NCBI GenBank assembly: GCA_037441565.1
Contig: JBBIRW010000001.1
Location: forward strand, 124,001-188,000
Direction: 5' to 3'
DNA length: 64,000 nt
From: JBBIRW01 sp037441565
GTDB lineage: Bacteria > Desulfobacterota > JBBIRW01
Shown: positions 7,791-15,210 of the stretch, in pieces
Layout of the letters: each line of letters opens with the position of its first letter
Numbering within the stretch: the stretch's first letter is position 1
Program-made: the position numbers and the translations under genes
The notes under the pieces: model-generated
Seen by the model: the letters and a program-made list of their open reading frames with translations, nothing else
Database searches by the model: none
What the model was told of the DNA's origin: nothing

Positions 7791-8924
7791 TTACCTTGCA
7801 GGAGAAATTTTTTGGTCAGATGCGATTTCTACCCTCATTGAAGTTTCATCCAGTATCAGTGGTCTGTACAGATATATAAGCTGAGCATTGACAACAGCAT
7901 GTTGATCCTTTGGAAAATCGAATTCCAGCAGTTCAGTAACTTTTCCTTGCGGAGGTATTCTCTCATCAAATTTTATGGCCGACCCTCTCAACATAATCTC
8001 CGGTTCTGTATGGAGCTCCACCCCCTTTTCATCGATTATCTTGATGCCGAAAGTTTTTTCCTGGATGGTGTAATAATTCATCTGATTTTTTGCTGAGACC
8101 CTCAGGATCAGTTTCTTTGAAGGGCTTCCTGTTGGAATGAAATGTCCGGCCCCTATGTTTGCGATTGAAATTGAAACAATCATCTTATTGTCTTTCCTTT
8201 CTATATTTTTTATCTCTACAATCGCAGCTCTCTTGATATCATCAATTGTTCTCAGGAAATAATGACTTTTTATTGCCTTTGCGGCAGATCTGCTATCTAA
8301 GGCAGTTCTATTCTTAACTATTGTTCGCTTCATGTGGCAGTCCTGGCATGTTATTCCGTCTTTAGAATATCTGGATTTAAGCCATTCAGTATAAGTAGTT
8401 CTTACAGGGAGGCCTTTTAAATTTTTTCCATCGTGGCATCCCGCACATATTTCTGACGAACTGTGAAGCGGAGAAAACTCAACCTTATGAGATACAGGAG
8501 ACGACCTTCTCACGGATGCCTTTTTGACAGGTCCTGGCTCAACGACATATCTCTTCTTTTTACCTATATAATTCTTTATTGAATGACAGAAATCGCATGT
8601 AACCCCTTCTCTGCTTATCTCATTGACCAGTTCAAAATCACCGGTTATAGGAACTGTTGGTGAATGGCATCCAAGGCACAGGAATTTTGCTTTTCCCGAT
8701 GTCTTTGTATAGGCCTCCTGATATGCGAGCCTGAAGATAGGATTCTGTGAAGATAGTGCATGCATGGAAACAGTCCAGTTTTTATAAATGTCAGCATGAC
8801 ATTTTCCGCATTCATAACTATTTGTGAATTCAGGAATAGTCGATGAATTATTACCGGCAGAAGATGACGAAGTATATAGTAACGCAAGAATAATTGCTAT
8901 TGCTAACATTATTCCTTTCTTCAT
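7791..8924 (-). CDS. periplasmic pentahaem c-type cytochrome
   Basis: This 377-residue protein has an N-terminal signal peptide (MKKGIMLAIAIILALLYTSS) and five haem-binding motifs in its first two thirds: CGKCH, CLGCH, CDFCH, CAGCH and CQDCH. The spacing resembles the cytochrome c554 / multihaem family (first motif followed by DIYKNW and a later distal-type MHAL). The last 130 residues have no haem motif and look like a beta-sandwich (KLILRVSAKNQ...). It is the first structural gene of the operon and probably the soluble or membrane-attached electron carrier for the complex. Its electron donor or acceptor cannot be read from the sequence. Confidence 0.87.
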   Translation of the reverse strand: MKKGIMLAIAIILALLYTSSSSAGNNSSTIPEFTNSYECGKCHADIYKNWTVSMHALSSQNPIFRLAYQEAYTKTSGKAKFLCLGCHSPTVPITGDFELVNEISREGVTCDFCHSIKNYIGKKKRYVVEPGPVKKASVRRSSPVSHKVEFSPLHSSSEICAGCHDGKNLKGLPVRTTYTEWLKSRYSKDGITCQDCHMKRTIVKNRTALDSRSAAKAIKSHYFLRTIDDIKRAAIVEIKNIERKDNKMIVSISIANIGAGHFIPTGSPSKKLILRVSAKNQMNYYTIQEKTFGIKIIDEKGVELHTEPEIMLRGSAIKFDERIPPQGKVTELLEFDFPKDQHAVVNAQLIYLYRPLILDETSMRVEIASDQKISPAR

Positions 8925-8947
8925 AGGTTTCTCCTTTTCTTTTCCCC

Positions 8948-9313
8948 CTAAATTTCATCAAGAATGCATGATAGAGAATTCATGTCCACGGGTTCAGGGA
9001 CATATGGAAAGTATTCGATCTCCTCCTTTTTAACAACGAGACTTTTTTCGGAATTCTCATCCATCGTTAGAAAAATTTTCGCCATTGGATGGAGTTTTCT
9101 CATGATTAAGGCAGCCTCCGGGCCGGAGAGAAGTGGAAGGTCTCCCTTGATAACAATGATGTCAAAAGGCTCTTCCAGGAATGCCATCAATGCTTTTACA
9201 ACGTTATCTGTGGGGTATACCTCATAGCCGTGGGAAGTAAAGAATCTGCAGATGAATTCCCTTCTTTCCGCTACATCCTCAACAATCATTATCCTTCTTC
9301 CAAATACTTTCAT
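8948..9313 (-). CDS. stand-alone receiver-like protein lacking the phospho-acceptor Asp
   Basis: This protein of about 121 residues has the response-regulator receiver fold only. Beta 1 is RRIMIVEDV with the acidic pair Glu12/Asp13. The strand that should end in the phospho-acceptor Asp instead reads IIVIKGDLP, placing Lys56 at that position. The conserved beta-5 Lys-Pro is Glu107-Pro (YVPEPVD). The beta-4 Thr (Thr83) is kept. It is therefore probably not phosphorylated in the usual way. A longer frame begins at 9367, but that ATG lies inside the -24/-12 promoter and has no ribosome-binding site, so I use the ATG at 9313; an ATG at 9289 preceded by GAAGG is also possible. It is the promoter-proximal gene of the respiratory operon. 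Confidence 0.75.
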   Translation of the reverse strand: MKVFGRRIMIVEDVAERREFICRFFTSHGYEVYPTDNVVKALMAFLEEPFDIIVIKGDLPLLSGPEAALIMRKLHPMAKIFLTMDENSEKSLVVKKEEIEYFPYVPEPVDMNSLSCILDEI

Positions 9314-9355
9314 ATTTACGAGCATCCAATAAAAAGGGGTTTTACCAGAAAGAAT

Positions 9356-9371
9356 CGCAATCTTCATGCCA
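9356..9371 (-). promoter_or_regulatory. sigma54 (-24/-12) promoter of the respiratory operon
   Basis: On the minus strand the sequence TGGCATGAAGATTGCG matches the sigma54 consensus (TGGCAC-N5-TTGC) closely, with GG and GC separated by exactly 10 nt. Transcription would start near 9345, upstream of the receiver gene. The two genes immediately upstream encode a sensor kinase and an NtrC-type sigma54 activator, which fits this promoter type. Confidence 0.7.
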
Positions 9372-9451
9372 TGGGTTTTTATGAGAATTGGAATGTTAAT
9401 CTGTTGAACTATCTGGGAAAATTTTATGCAGGTCTTTAGGGTTTCAATGAT

Positions 9452-9485
9452 TGATCCCCTTTAGATTACATTATGAAAGGGATCA
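9452..9485. promoter_or_regulatory. interrupted dyad, possible activator binding site
   Basis: TGATCCCCTTT and AAAGGGATCA form an inverted repeat (one extra C in the left arm) separated by 13 nt. It lies 82-115 nt upstream of the -24 element, where enhancer-binding regulators normally bind. It also follows the stop codon of the NtrC-type gene, so a transcript hairpin is an alternative, but no U-run follows on the minus strand. Confidence 0.4.
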
Positions 9486-9512
9486 TTAAGAAGGATTAAT
9501 TGCAAAATGAAA

Positions 9513-10892
9513 TTATTTTTTATCCCTGATCTTTCTCCAGAGGGTTACAGTGCTTACACCAAGGATCCTTGAGGCCTTCTTCCTGTTCCACTTTGTTGCC
9601 TTGAGGACCTCAAGTATATAGGTTTTTTCAAGATGATCGAGGGAAGGCCACTCCTCCATATCCCTTTCCCTGTATGAAAGTGGATAGGGCGAGTTTGAGG
9701 AAGATATATATCTTGTAATATCGCCGAGCGAATCAAGACCTATTGTTTCAGACTCTTCAAGTATAACAGCCCTTTCAATAAAGTTTTCAAGCTCCCTTAC
9801 ATTTCCTGGCCAGCTATATGAGAGTAAAACTTCCTGGGCTTCCTTCTTAAACCCATGTATCTGCTTGCCATGCTTTCGGTTATATCTCTCAAGGAAATGT
9901 GAGGCCAGAGGTATTATGTCCTCCCTTCTTTCCCTCAATGGAGGCAGGTATATAGGAAAAACATTGAGTCGATAATAGAGATCCTCCCTGAATTTTGATT
10001 GCTTGATTGCATCAATAAGGTTTCTGTTTGTTGCTGCAATTATCCTCACATCGATATATATTTTTCTTTCGCTTCCAAGGGGCATGATGGCCTTTTCCTC
10101 AATAGCCCTGAGAAGTTTTCCCTGAAGGTCAATACTGAGATCCCCTATCTCATCGAGGAAGATGGTCCCCCCATCAGCAAGCTCAAAAAGTCCCTTTTTC
10201 TTTCTGTTCGCGCCTGTAAAAGCACCCTTTTCATGTCCGAACAGCTCACTTTCAAGAAGTGTTGCCGGGATTGCTGCACAGTTGACAGTAATAAAGGGCT
10301 CATTTGCCCGGTTGCTCATTCGATGAATCTGCTTTGCAACGAGATCCTTCCCCGTTCCCGTTTCTCCAAGTATGAGAACTGTTGAATCTGTATCTGCAAC
10401 CTTTTTTATGATCTCCTGAATCCTTTTCATTGATTCACTGAAAGCAATAAAGGTTATCTCTCTTTCCACCCCTCTGAGTCTCTCCCTTAACTCCCTGTTC
10501 TCAGTAATAAGATCAAGATTCTCCAGTGCCCTTTTTACAGCAGCCCTTAGCTGATCTGTTGTAAATGGTTTGGAAATATAATCAAATGCACCTGCCTTCA
10601 TTGATTCAACTGCACTTTCAATAGTGGCGTATCCAGTTATCATTATGACCCTTGTTAATGGGTCGATTTTTTTAAGATTTCTCAAAAGCTCAATACCATC
10701 CATTCCAGGCATCTTTATGTCAGCAATTACAATGTCAAAGGAATTTTCGCGAATCAGTCGTAGTGCCTGAGTGGCATTATTTGCAGTCTGCACCTGAATT
10801 CCGAGTTTTCCCAGTATATGGGAACATGCCTCGAGTGTATCCTCTTCATCATCAACAATTAGAATTTTTCTTCCCTGAAAGATCTCTGACAA
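9513..10892 (-). CDS. NtrC-family sigma54-dependent response regulator
   Basis: This 459-residue protein has three parts. An N-terminal receiver contains the acidic pair in VDDEEDTLEA and phospho-acceptor Asp in IVIADIKMPGMDG. A central AAA+ domain has Walker A GETGTGKD, the sigma54-contact loop GAFTGA in canonical form, and Walker B GGTIFLDEIGD. A C-terminal Fis-type helix-turn-helix reads NRKKASRILGVSTVTLWRKI. It activates sigma54 promoters when phosphorylated. It lies 31 nt downstream of the haem-containing kinase, its likely partner, and upstream of a good sigma54 promoter that drives the respiratory operon. That operon is the likely target (inference). Confidence 0.95.
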   Translation of the reverse strand: MSEIFQGRKILIVDDEEDTLEACSHILGKLGIQVQTANNATQALRLIRENSFDIVIADIKMPGMDGIELLRNLKKIDPLTRVIMITGYATIESAVESMKAGAFDYISKPFTTDQLRAAVKRALENLDLITENRELRERLRGVEREITFIAFSESMKRIQEIIKKVADTDSTVLILGETGTGKDLVAKQIHRMSNRANEPFITVNCAAIPATLLESELFGHEKGAFTGANRKKKGLFELADGGTIFLDEIGDLSIDLQGKLLRAIEEKAIMPLGSERKIYIDVRIIAATNRNLIDAIKQSKFREDLYYRLNVFPIYLPPLRERREDIIPLASHFLERYNRKHGKQIHGFKKEAQEVLLSYSWPGNVRELENFIERAVILEESETIGLDSLGDITRYISSSNSPYPLSYRERDMEEWPSLDHLEKTYILEVLKATKWNRKKASRILGVSTVTLWRKIRDKK

Positions 10893-10923
10893 TCCTTCCC
10901 TCCTTGTTTATTCTAATTCATAT

Positions 10924-12810
10924 TTAGTAAACCATATTATGTCTTACATAGGGAAGCTCCACAACGAAAAGTGTTCCTTCTGAAGGGATAATCCCATTCC
11001 GGAACGGGTTTTTAGAAGGAGGACTTTCAGCCCAGATCTTTCCTCCATGCCTTTTGATTATTCCTTCGCATATTGATAGACCAAGCCCTGTTCCCTTTTC
11101 CTTTGTTGTATAAAAAGGCTCAAAAATTCTTATAATGATATCGGGATCGATCCCTGGCCCATTGTCCCATACACCAAATAGCAATGTTTTGCTATCATTG
11201 TCGGAGGTTGCCGAGAAAATCTTTATTTTTCCATCATTTCCTACGGCTTCAATTGCATTCTGTATCAGGTTTATGAAGACCTGCTGAATCTGGTTTCTGT
11301 CACAAAGCACTGGCGGTAGATCTTCCGAAAGGACAAGTTCATATTCAATATTATTTATGGAAAGCTCATTGGAAAGCATTTTCACAGTCTTTTTGATAAT
11401 ACCGTTTATATCGTTCAATTCCATATGAACTTCGGATTGGCGTGTATAATCAAGAAGGTTTGAAACTATCTTTTTACATCTCATGATATTATCAACAATC
11501 TTCTGTGCATTTCTGTAATATGGACTTTCAGGCGTAATTTCTTCAAGAAGAATCCTCGCATATAAAAGTGCATTACCCAGTGGATTATTCAATTCATGAG
11601 CAACACCTGCGGCAAGTCTTCCCATAGCAGCAAGTCTCTCGGAATGTATCAACTGTTTCTGAAGAAGTTCTTTTGTTTTTTCTTCTGTAAGATCCCTGGT
11701 TATTTCAATAAATCCCACTATTTCGTTTTGCTCATCCATAAGCGGTGTAAGGGTAAAAGATACGGGAAAGAATCTTTCCCCTGCTTTCATCTGGATCTCT
11801 TCGCAAACTGTTATTTTTCTTGAGGCCTTCGCCCACGCCCTCATCCTTTCTTCCCCGAGTTCTGTATAATGAGATCCAAGAATATTCTCTGATCTGTAGC
11901 CAAACATCGATTCAGCAGTCTTGCTCATAGAAATAATCCTTCCTTCATGGTCAATTATAATTATTGACTCCTTTATATTTGATAAAACATTTTCAAGCAA
12001 TTCCTTTCTCTCTCTGAGTTCTTTCATTTTCTTAATATTTTCAACCATCTGATTGAATGAATCCGCAAGTTCCCCTATCTCATCTTCACTCTTCATATCA
12101 ACCTTTAATTCAAGATTTCCTTTGCTGAGTAATTTTGTTGCTAAGACAACCTTCTCGAGCTTGTTAATTACCATTCTGTTCATCAGAAAGGTAATTGTTA
12201 TTATCGTTAATGTCAGCGTTATTATGAGGGAGATGATCATCTGCCTCATTTTGCTGGAAAGTTCCTTGTCCACTTCAGCCATTGAGAAATCACTGATGAG
12301 AACACCATTTATTTTATCAAGGGGATTGTGGCAGCGATGACATTCCTGTTCATTTAGGATAGGGTTTACATTTCTGAATATCCTTTTATTTTTTGAGACC
12401 GTAAAGATAACAGTCTTGTCTCTATTATCAGGCTCATACCTGTGGCAGATCTGGCAAGTTCTATCATTAATCTCAACCCTTTTACCTATGTCCTGCTCAT
12501 CAGGGGAGACCTTTATCACGCCTTTTTTGTCAAATATGAATACCTTTTCAACCCCTTTTTGTATACTTACATTTTTTATAATCTGCTCCAGGGCCTCCAT
12601 ATTCCTTGTTTGCATTGCATGCTTGAGACTTCCCTTTATAACATCACTGAGCGGTGTGGATGAAAGGCCGAGCCTTTCTATAAGTTCCTTGCGATACTGA
12701 TAGTACTGTATGGAAAATATAATCCCCATTACGATCGTAAGCACAATTACTACAGAAGAGAGGACCTTGAACCTTATACTTTTTACAGAAAAGGGCAATA
12801 ATTTTGCCAT
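10924..12810 (-). CDS. sensor histidine kinase with a di-haem c-type periplasmic domain
   Basis: This is a 628-residue membrane kinase. TM1 (about 15-37) and TM2 (about 191-212) bracket a periplasmic domain of about 150 residues. That domain contains two haem-c attachment motifs, CQICH (119-123) and CHRCH (157-161), within a Cache-like fold (FIFDKKGVIKVSP). HAMP, PAS (IIIIDHEGRIISMS), HisKA with the phospho-His in GVAHELNNPLGN, and an HATPase domain (DNGPGID, GTGLGLSI) follow. A covalently bound haem would let it sense redox state or a small ligand such as a gas (inference). It is transcribed toward the NtrC-type regulator and the cytochrome-rich operon. Confidence 0.93.
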   Translation of the reverse strand: MAKLLPFSVKSIRFKVLSSVVIVLTIVMGIIFSIQYYQYRKELIERLGLSSTPLSDVIKGSLKHAMQTRNMEALEQIIKNVSIQKGVEKVFIFDKKGVIKVSPDEQDIGKRVEINDRTCQICHRYEPDNRDKTVIFTVSKNKRIFRNVNPILNEQECHRCHNPLDKINGVLISDFSMAEVDKELSSKMRQMIISLIITLTLTIITITFLMNRMVINKLEKVVLATKLLSKGNLELKVDMKSEDEIGELADSFNQMVENIKKMKELRERKELLENVLSNIKESIIIIDHEGRIISMSKTAESMFGYRSENILGSHYTELGEERMRAWAKASRKITVCEEIQMKAGERFFPVSFTLTPLMDEQNEIVGFIEITRDLTEEKTKELLQKQLIHSERLAAMGRLAAGVAHELNNPLGNALLYARILLEEITPESPYYRNAQKIVDNIMRCKKIVSNLLDYTRQSEVHMELNDINGIIKKTVKMLSNELSINNIEYELVLSEDLPPVLCDRNQIQQVFINLIQNAIEAVGNDGKIKIFSATSDNDSKTLLFGVWDNGPGIDPDIIIRIFEPFYTTKEKGTGLGLSICEGIIKRHGGKIWAESPPSKNPFRNGIIPSEGTLFVVELPYVRHNMVY

Positions 12811-12840
12811 TAAAATAAAACAGGATTATTTTTAATTATA

Positions 12841-12868
12841 ATTTTATCAATTTTGCTGATTTTTTCAA
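12841..12868 (-). promoter_or_regulatory. candidate sigma70 promoter for the kinase/regulator pair
   Basis: On the minus strand TTGAAA and TAAAAT are separated by 16 nt, about 30 nt before the kinase start codon. The match is moderate in an AT-rich region, so this is tentative. Confidence 0.35.
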
Positions 12869-12869
12869 A

Positions 12870-12898
12870 TTGCCAATCATGAGATATTATGGTCTAAT
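12870..12898 (+). promoter_or_regulatory. candidate sigma70 promoter for the SCP2/CoA-transferase operon
   Basis: TTGCCA (5 of 6 consensus bases) and TCTAAT (5 of 6) are separated by an ideal 17 nt, ending 35 nt before the SCP2 start codon. It is back to back with the kinase promoter in the divergent 123-nt intergenic region. Confidence 0.55.
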
Positions 12899-12933
12899 AT
12901 CGGGGATAATTTAAAATTTTTAAGGAATGGACA

Positions 12934-13269
12934 ATGGAGGAGAAGGATACATACAATATATTAAAAAAAATGATGATGGAAAGATTAAAGGAAAAGGGCG
13001 ATTTGATAAAAGAGCTCAAGGCGGTGATCCAGATAATGATCACAGGCGAGAATGCGAACTCATTTACCATCTCAATAGATGGAGAGGATACAGCAATATA
13101 TAAGAATAAGGCTGATAATGCTGATGTAACAATCAGTATTGATTCAGGAGATCTTGAGAAGATCTTGAAAGGGGAACTTTCCTATAAAAGTGCATTTTTC
13201 AACGGGAAATTGATTGTGGAGGGCGATGTCCTTCTTGCATTAAAAATAATCTCTGCAATGAAGGAGTGA
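12934..13269 (+). CDS. SCP2 sterol-binding-domain protein
   Basis: This 111-residue protein consists of a single SCP2-like domain, a small alpha/beta fold with a hydrophobic tunnel. Characteristic features are the alternating strands FTISIDGEDTAIYK and ADVTISIDSGDLEKILKGE and the final segment GKLIVEGDVLLALKI. In bacteria such proteins are thought to bind acyl chains or acyl-CoA. It lies 4 nt upstream of a class III CoA-transferase gene, which supports an acyl-CoA role. The exact ligand is unknown. Confidence 0.82.
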   Translation: MEEKDTYNILKKMMMERLKEKGDLIKELKAVIQIMITGENANSFTISIDGEDTAIYKNKADNADVTISIDSGDLEKILKGELSYKSAFFNGKLIVEGDVLLALKIISAMKE

Positions 13270-13273
13270 GTTG

Positions 13274-14431
13274 ATGAAAGAGAAACTTCTCCATGGAATA
13301 AAGATAATAGATCTTACCAGATATATTCCTGGTCCATTCTGTACAATGATTCTTTCAGACCTTGGAGCTGATATTATAAGGGTTGAGCAGATAGGCGGGA
13401 CAGAGATCTCGCAGTTTATAAATCCGGTTTATCACGGCGATGATACACTATACAGTGCGCTGAACAGGGGGAAGAGGAGCATCGGGCTCAATCTCAAGGA
13501 AAGAGAAGGGAAGGAGATATTTATAAGGCTGATAAAAACTGCCTCTGTGCTTGTTGAACAGTTCAGACCAGGTGTTATGGAGAGACTTGAGTTTGATTAT
13601 GAGAGGGTGAAGGATTTGAATCCAGCCCTTGTTTACTGCTCCATTACAGGATATGGACAAGGTGGAAATTACTCAATGAGGGGTGGTCATGATATAAATT
13701 ATATGGGACTTTCTGGAACGCTGTATCTCTTTCTTTCAACCTTTGATAAAGAGATGCCTCCTCCGATTCAGATGGCTGACCTTGCAGCGGGATTCTGGGC
13801 ATCGATAGCTATTCTTGCATCCCTTCTGGAATCTAGGATATCCGGAAAGGGAAGGTATATAGACCTATCAATGTATGGTTCCATCCTCTACATTATGCAG
13901 AATTATTATTATGCATTTCTGAATTATGGATGGTCTCCAAAGGAAGGAATTCCACTGTCAGGTGGGCTTGCATGTTACAATATATACAAAACAAAAGACG
14001 GTAAATTTATATCTATGGGATCCCTTGAAAGGAAATTCTGGTATAACTTTTGCAAGACAGTAGGGAGGGAGGATCTGATCGATGCCCAGTACTGTGAGGA
14101 TCAGCAGGGGTTAAAAACCATAATTTCTCAGATTATCTCAACAAAAACGAGGAAAGAATGGGAGGATATATTCCGTGATGTGGACGCATGTATGGAGCCT
14201 GTTCTTTCTATGGATGAAGCATACAAATTTATAAAAGCAAATTTTGGGGAAATAATAGAGGAATCAGAAGGGAAGAAATTTCTAAGGATTCCGTTGAGAT
14301 TTATTCCCTGTGAGAATGGTGATCAAATTAAGCCCTGCAGTCCTTACTCTGATACGGAATCAGTAATGATGGAACTGGGATTCAGTGATACTGAAATCAC
14401 CCGATTCAAAGAGAAAAGGATAATAGCCTGA
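13274..14431 (+). CDS. class III (CaiB/BaiF family) CoA-transferase
   Basis: This 385-residue family III CoA-transferase moves CoA between carboxylic acids through a catalytic Asp. The N-terminal signature KIIDLTRYIPGPFCTMILSD with DLGADIIRVE is typical, and the active-site Asp is likely in MRGGHDINYMGLSG. In the family, members act on carnitine, bile acids, benzylsuccinate, oxalate or formyl groups; the substrate here cannot be told. I chose the ATG rather than the TTG one codon earlier because GGAG lies 7 nt upstream. The SCP2 and sirtuin genes flank it within 6 nt, indicating an operon. Confidence 0.9.
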   Translation: MKEKLLHGIKIIDLTRYIPGPFCTMILSDLGADIIRVEQIGGTEISQFINPVYHGDDTLYSALNRGKRSIGLNLKEREGKEIFIRLIKTASVLVEQFRPGVMERLEFDYERVKDLNPALVYCSITGYGQGGNYSMRGGHDINYMGLSGTLYLFLSTFDKEMPPPIQMADLAAGFWASIAILASLLESRISGKGRYIDLSMYGSILYIMQNYYYAFLNYGWSPKEGIPLSGGLACYNIYKTKDGKFISMGSLERKFWYNFCKTVGREDLIDAQYCEDQQGLKTIISQIISTKTRKEWEDIFRDVDACMEPVLSMDEAYKFIKANFGEIIEESEGKKFLRIPLRFIPCENGDQIKPCSPYSDTESVMMELGFSDTEITRFKEKRIIA

Positions 14432-14436
14432 AGGCT

Positions 14437-15210
14437 ATGGATTATTTTCCTGATGAGATTATAGCCAGGGTTGCATCACTTATTATTAATTCAGAAAGGT
14501 GCGGTGCTTTAACAGGTGCAGGAATATCTGTTGAAAGTGGTATCCCTGCATTCAGGGGATCACAGGGCTTGTGGGAAAAATATGATCCTGATGAGTATGC
14601 AACAATCGATGCCTTTATTTTCAATCCCGAAAAAGTGTGGACCATGCTTAGAGATATGAGTAAACAGCTCATCGAGGCAAAGCCAAATCCTGCCCATTAT
14701 TGCCTTGCTGAGCTTGAGAAGATGGGTTTTCTTCACTTTATAATAACACAGAACGTGGATGGACTTCATCACCTGGCTGGAAGCAAAAATGTTATCGAAT
14801 TTCATGGAAATGGAAGAAGGATTGTCTGCTTTTCATGCAAGAGATTGTTTTCACTCTATGAGATAGATCTTGATAATATACCACCTCGATGTCATTGCGG
14901 TGGGATATTAAAACCGGATGTTGTATTTTTTGGGGAGGATATCCCTTATGAGGCATTGAAGATGGCTGAGATGGAGATATCAAAGTGCGATCTTTTATTT
15001 GTAATTGGAACCTCGGCATCTGTTCTTCCCGCATGCACTATACCATATGCTGTAAAGGCAAAGGGTGCAAGGATAATAGAGATAAATCCTGAAAAAACAG
15101 GTTTGACCGATTCTATAACCGATTATTTTCTCAGAGGAAAGGCCGGTGAAATCCTGCCGAAGTTAATGTATGAAGTGAAGAGATCTGTAAAAGGGCATAA
15201 GGATGAATAA
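14437..15210 (+). CDS. cobB: SIR2-family NAD-dependent protein deacylase (sirtuin)
   Basis: This 257-residue sirtuin removes acyl groups from lysines using NAD. NAD-binding motifs GAGISVESGIPAFRG and TQNVDGLHHLAGS are present. The catalytic His lies in FHGNG, the zinc ligands in CFSCKR and CHCG, and the nucleotide motif is GTSASVLPA. Position 59-66 of class III desuccinylases (Tyr/Arg) is not obvious, so substrate preference (acetyl versus other acyl) is undetermined. It lies 5 nt after a CoA-transferase gene and overlaps the isomerase gene by 8 nt, so it is probably co-expressed with acyl-CoA metabolism. Confidence 0.93.
   Translation: MDYFPDEIIARVASLIINSERCGALTGAGISVESGIPAFRGSQGLWEKYDPDEYATIDAFIFNPEKVWTMLRDMSKQLIEAKPNPAHYCLAELEKMGFLHFIITQNVDGLHHLAGSKNVIEFHGNGRRIVCFSCKRLFSLYEIDLDNIPPRCHCGGILKPDVVFFGEDIPYEALKMAEMEISKCDLLFVIGTSASVLPACTIPYAVKAKGARIIEINPEKTGLTDSITDYFLRGKAGEILPKLMYEVKRSVKGHKDE

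Noticed and set aside
2609..8924. Assignment of the respiratory operon as Qrc, alternative complex III, arsenate or polysulfide reductase
   Set aside because: Individual subunits resemble several of these, but gene order, the slipin, the haem counts and the uncertain Mo ligand do not fit any one family well enough to name.
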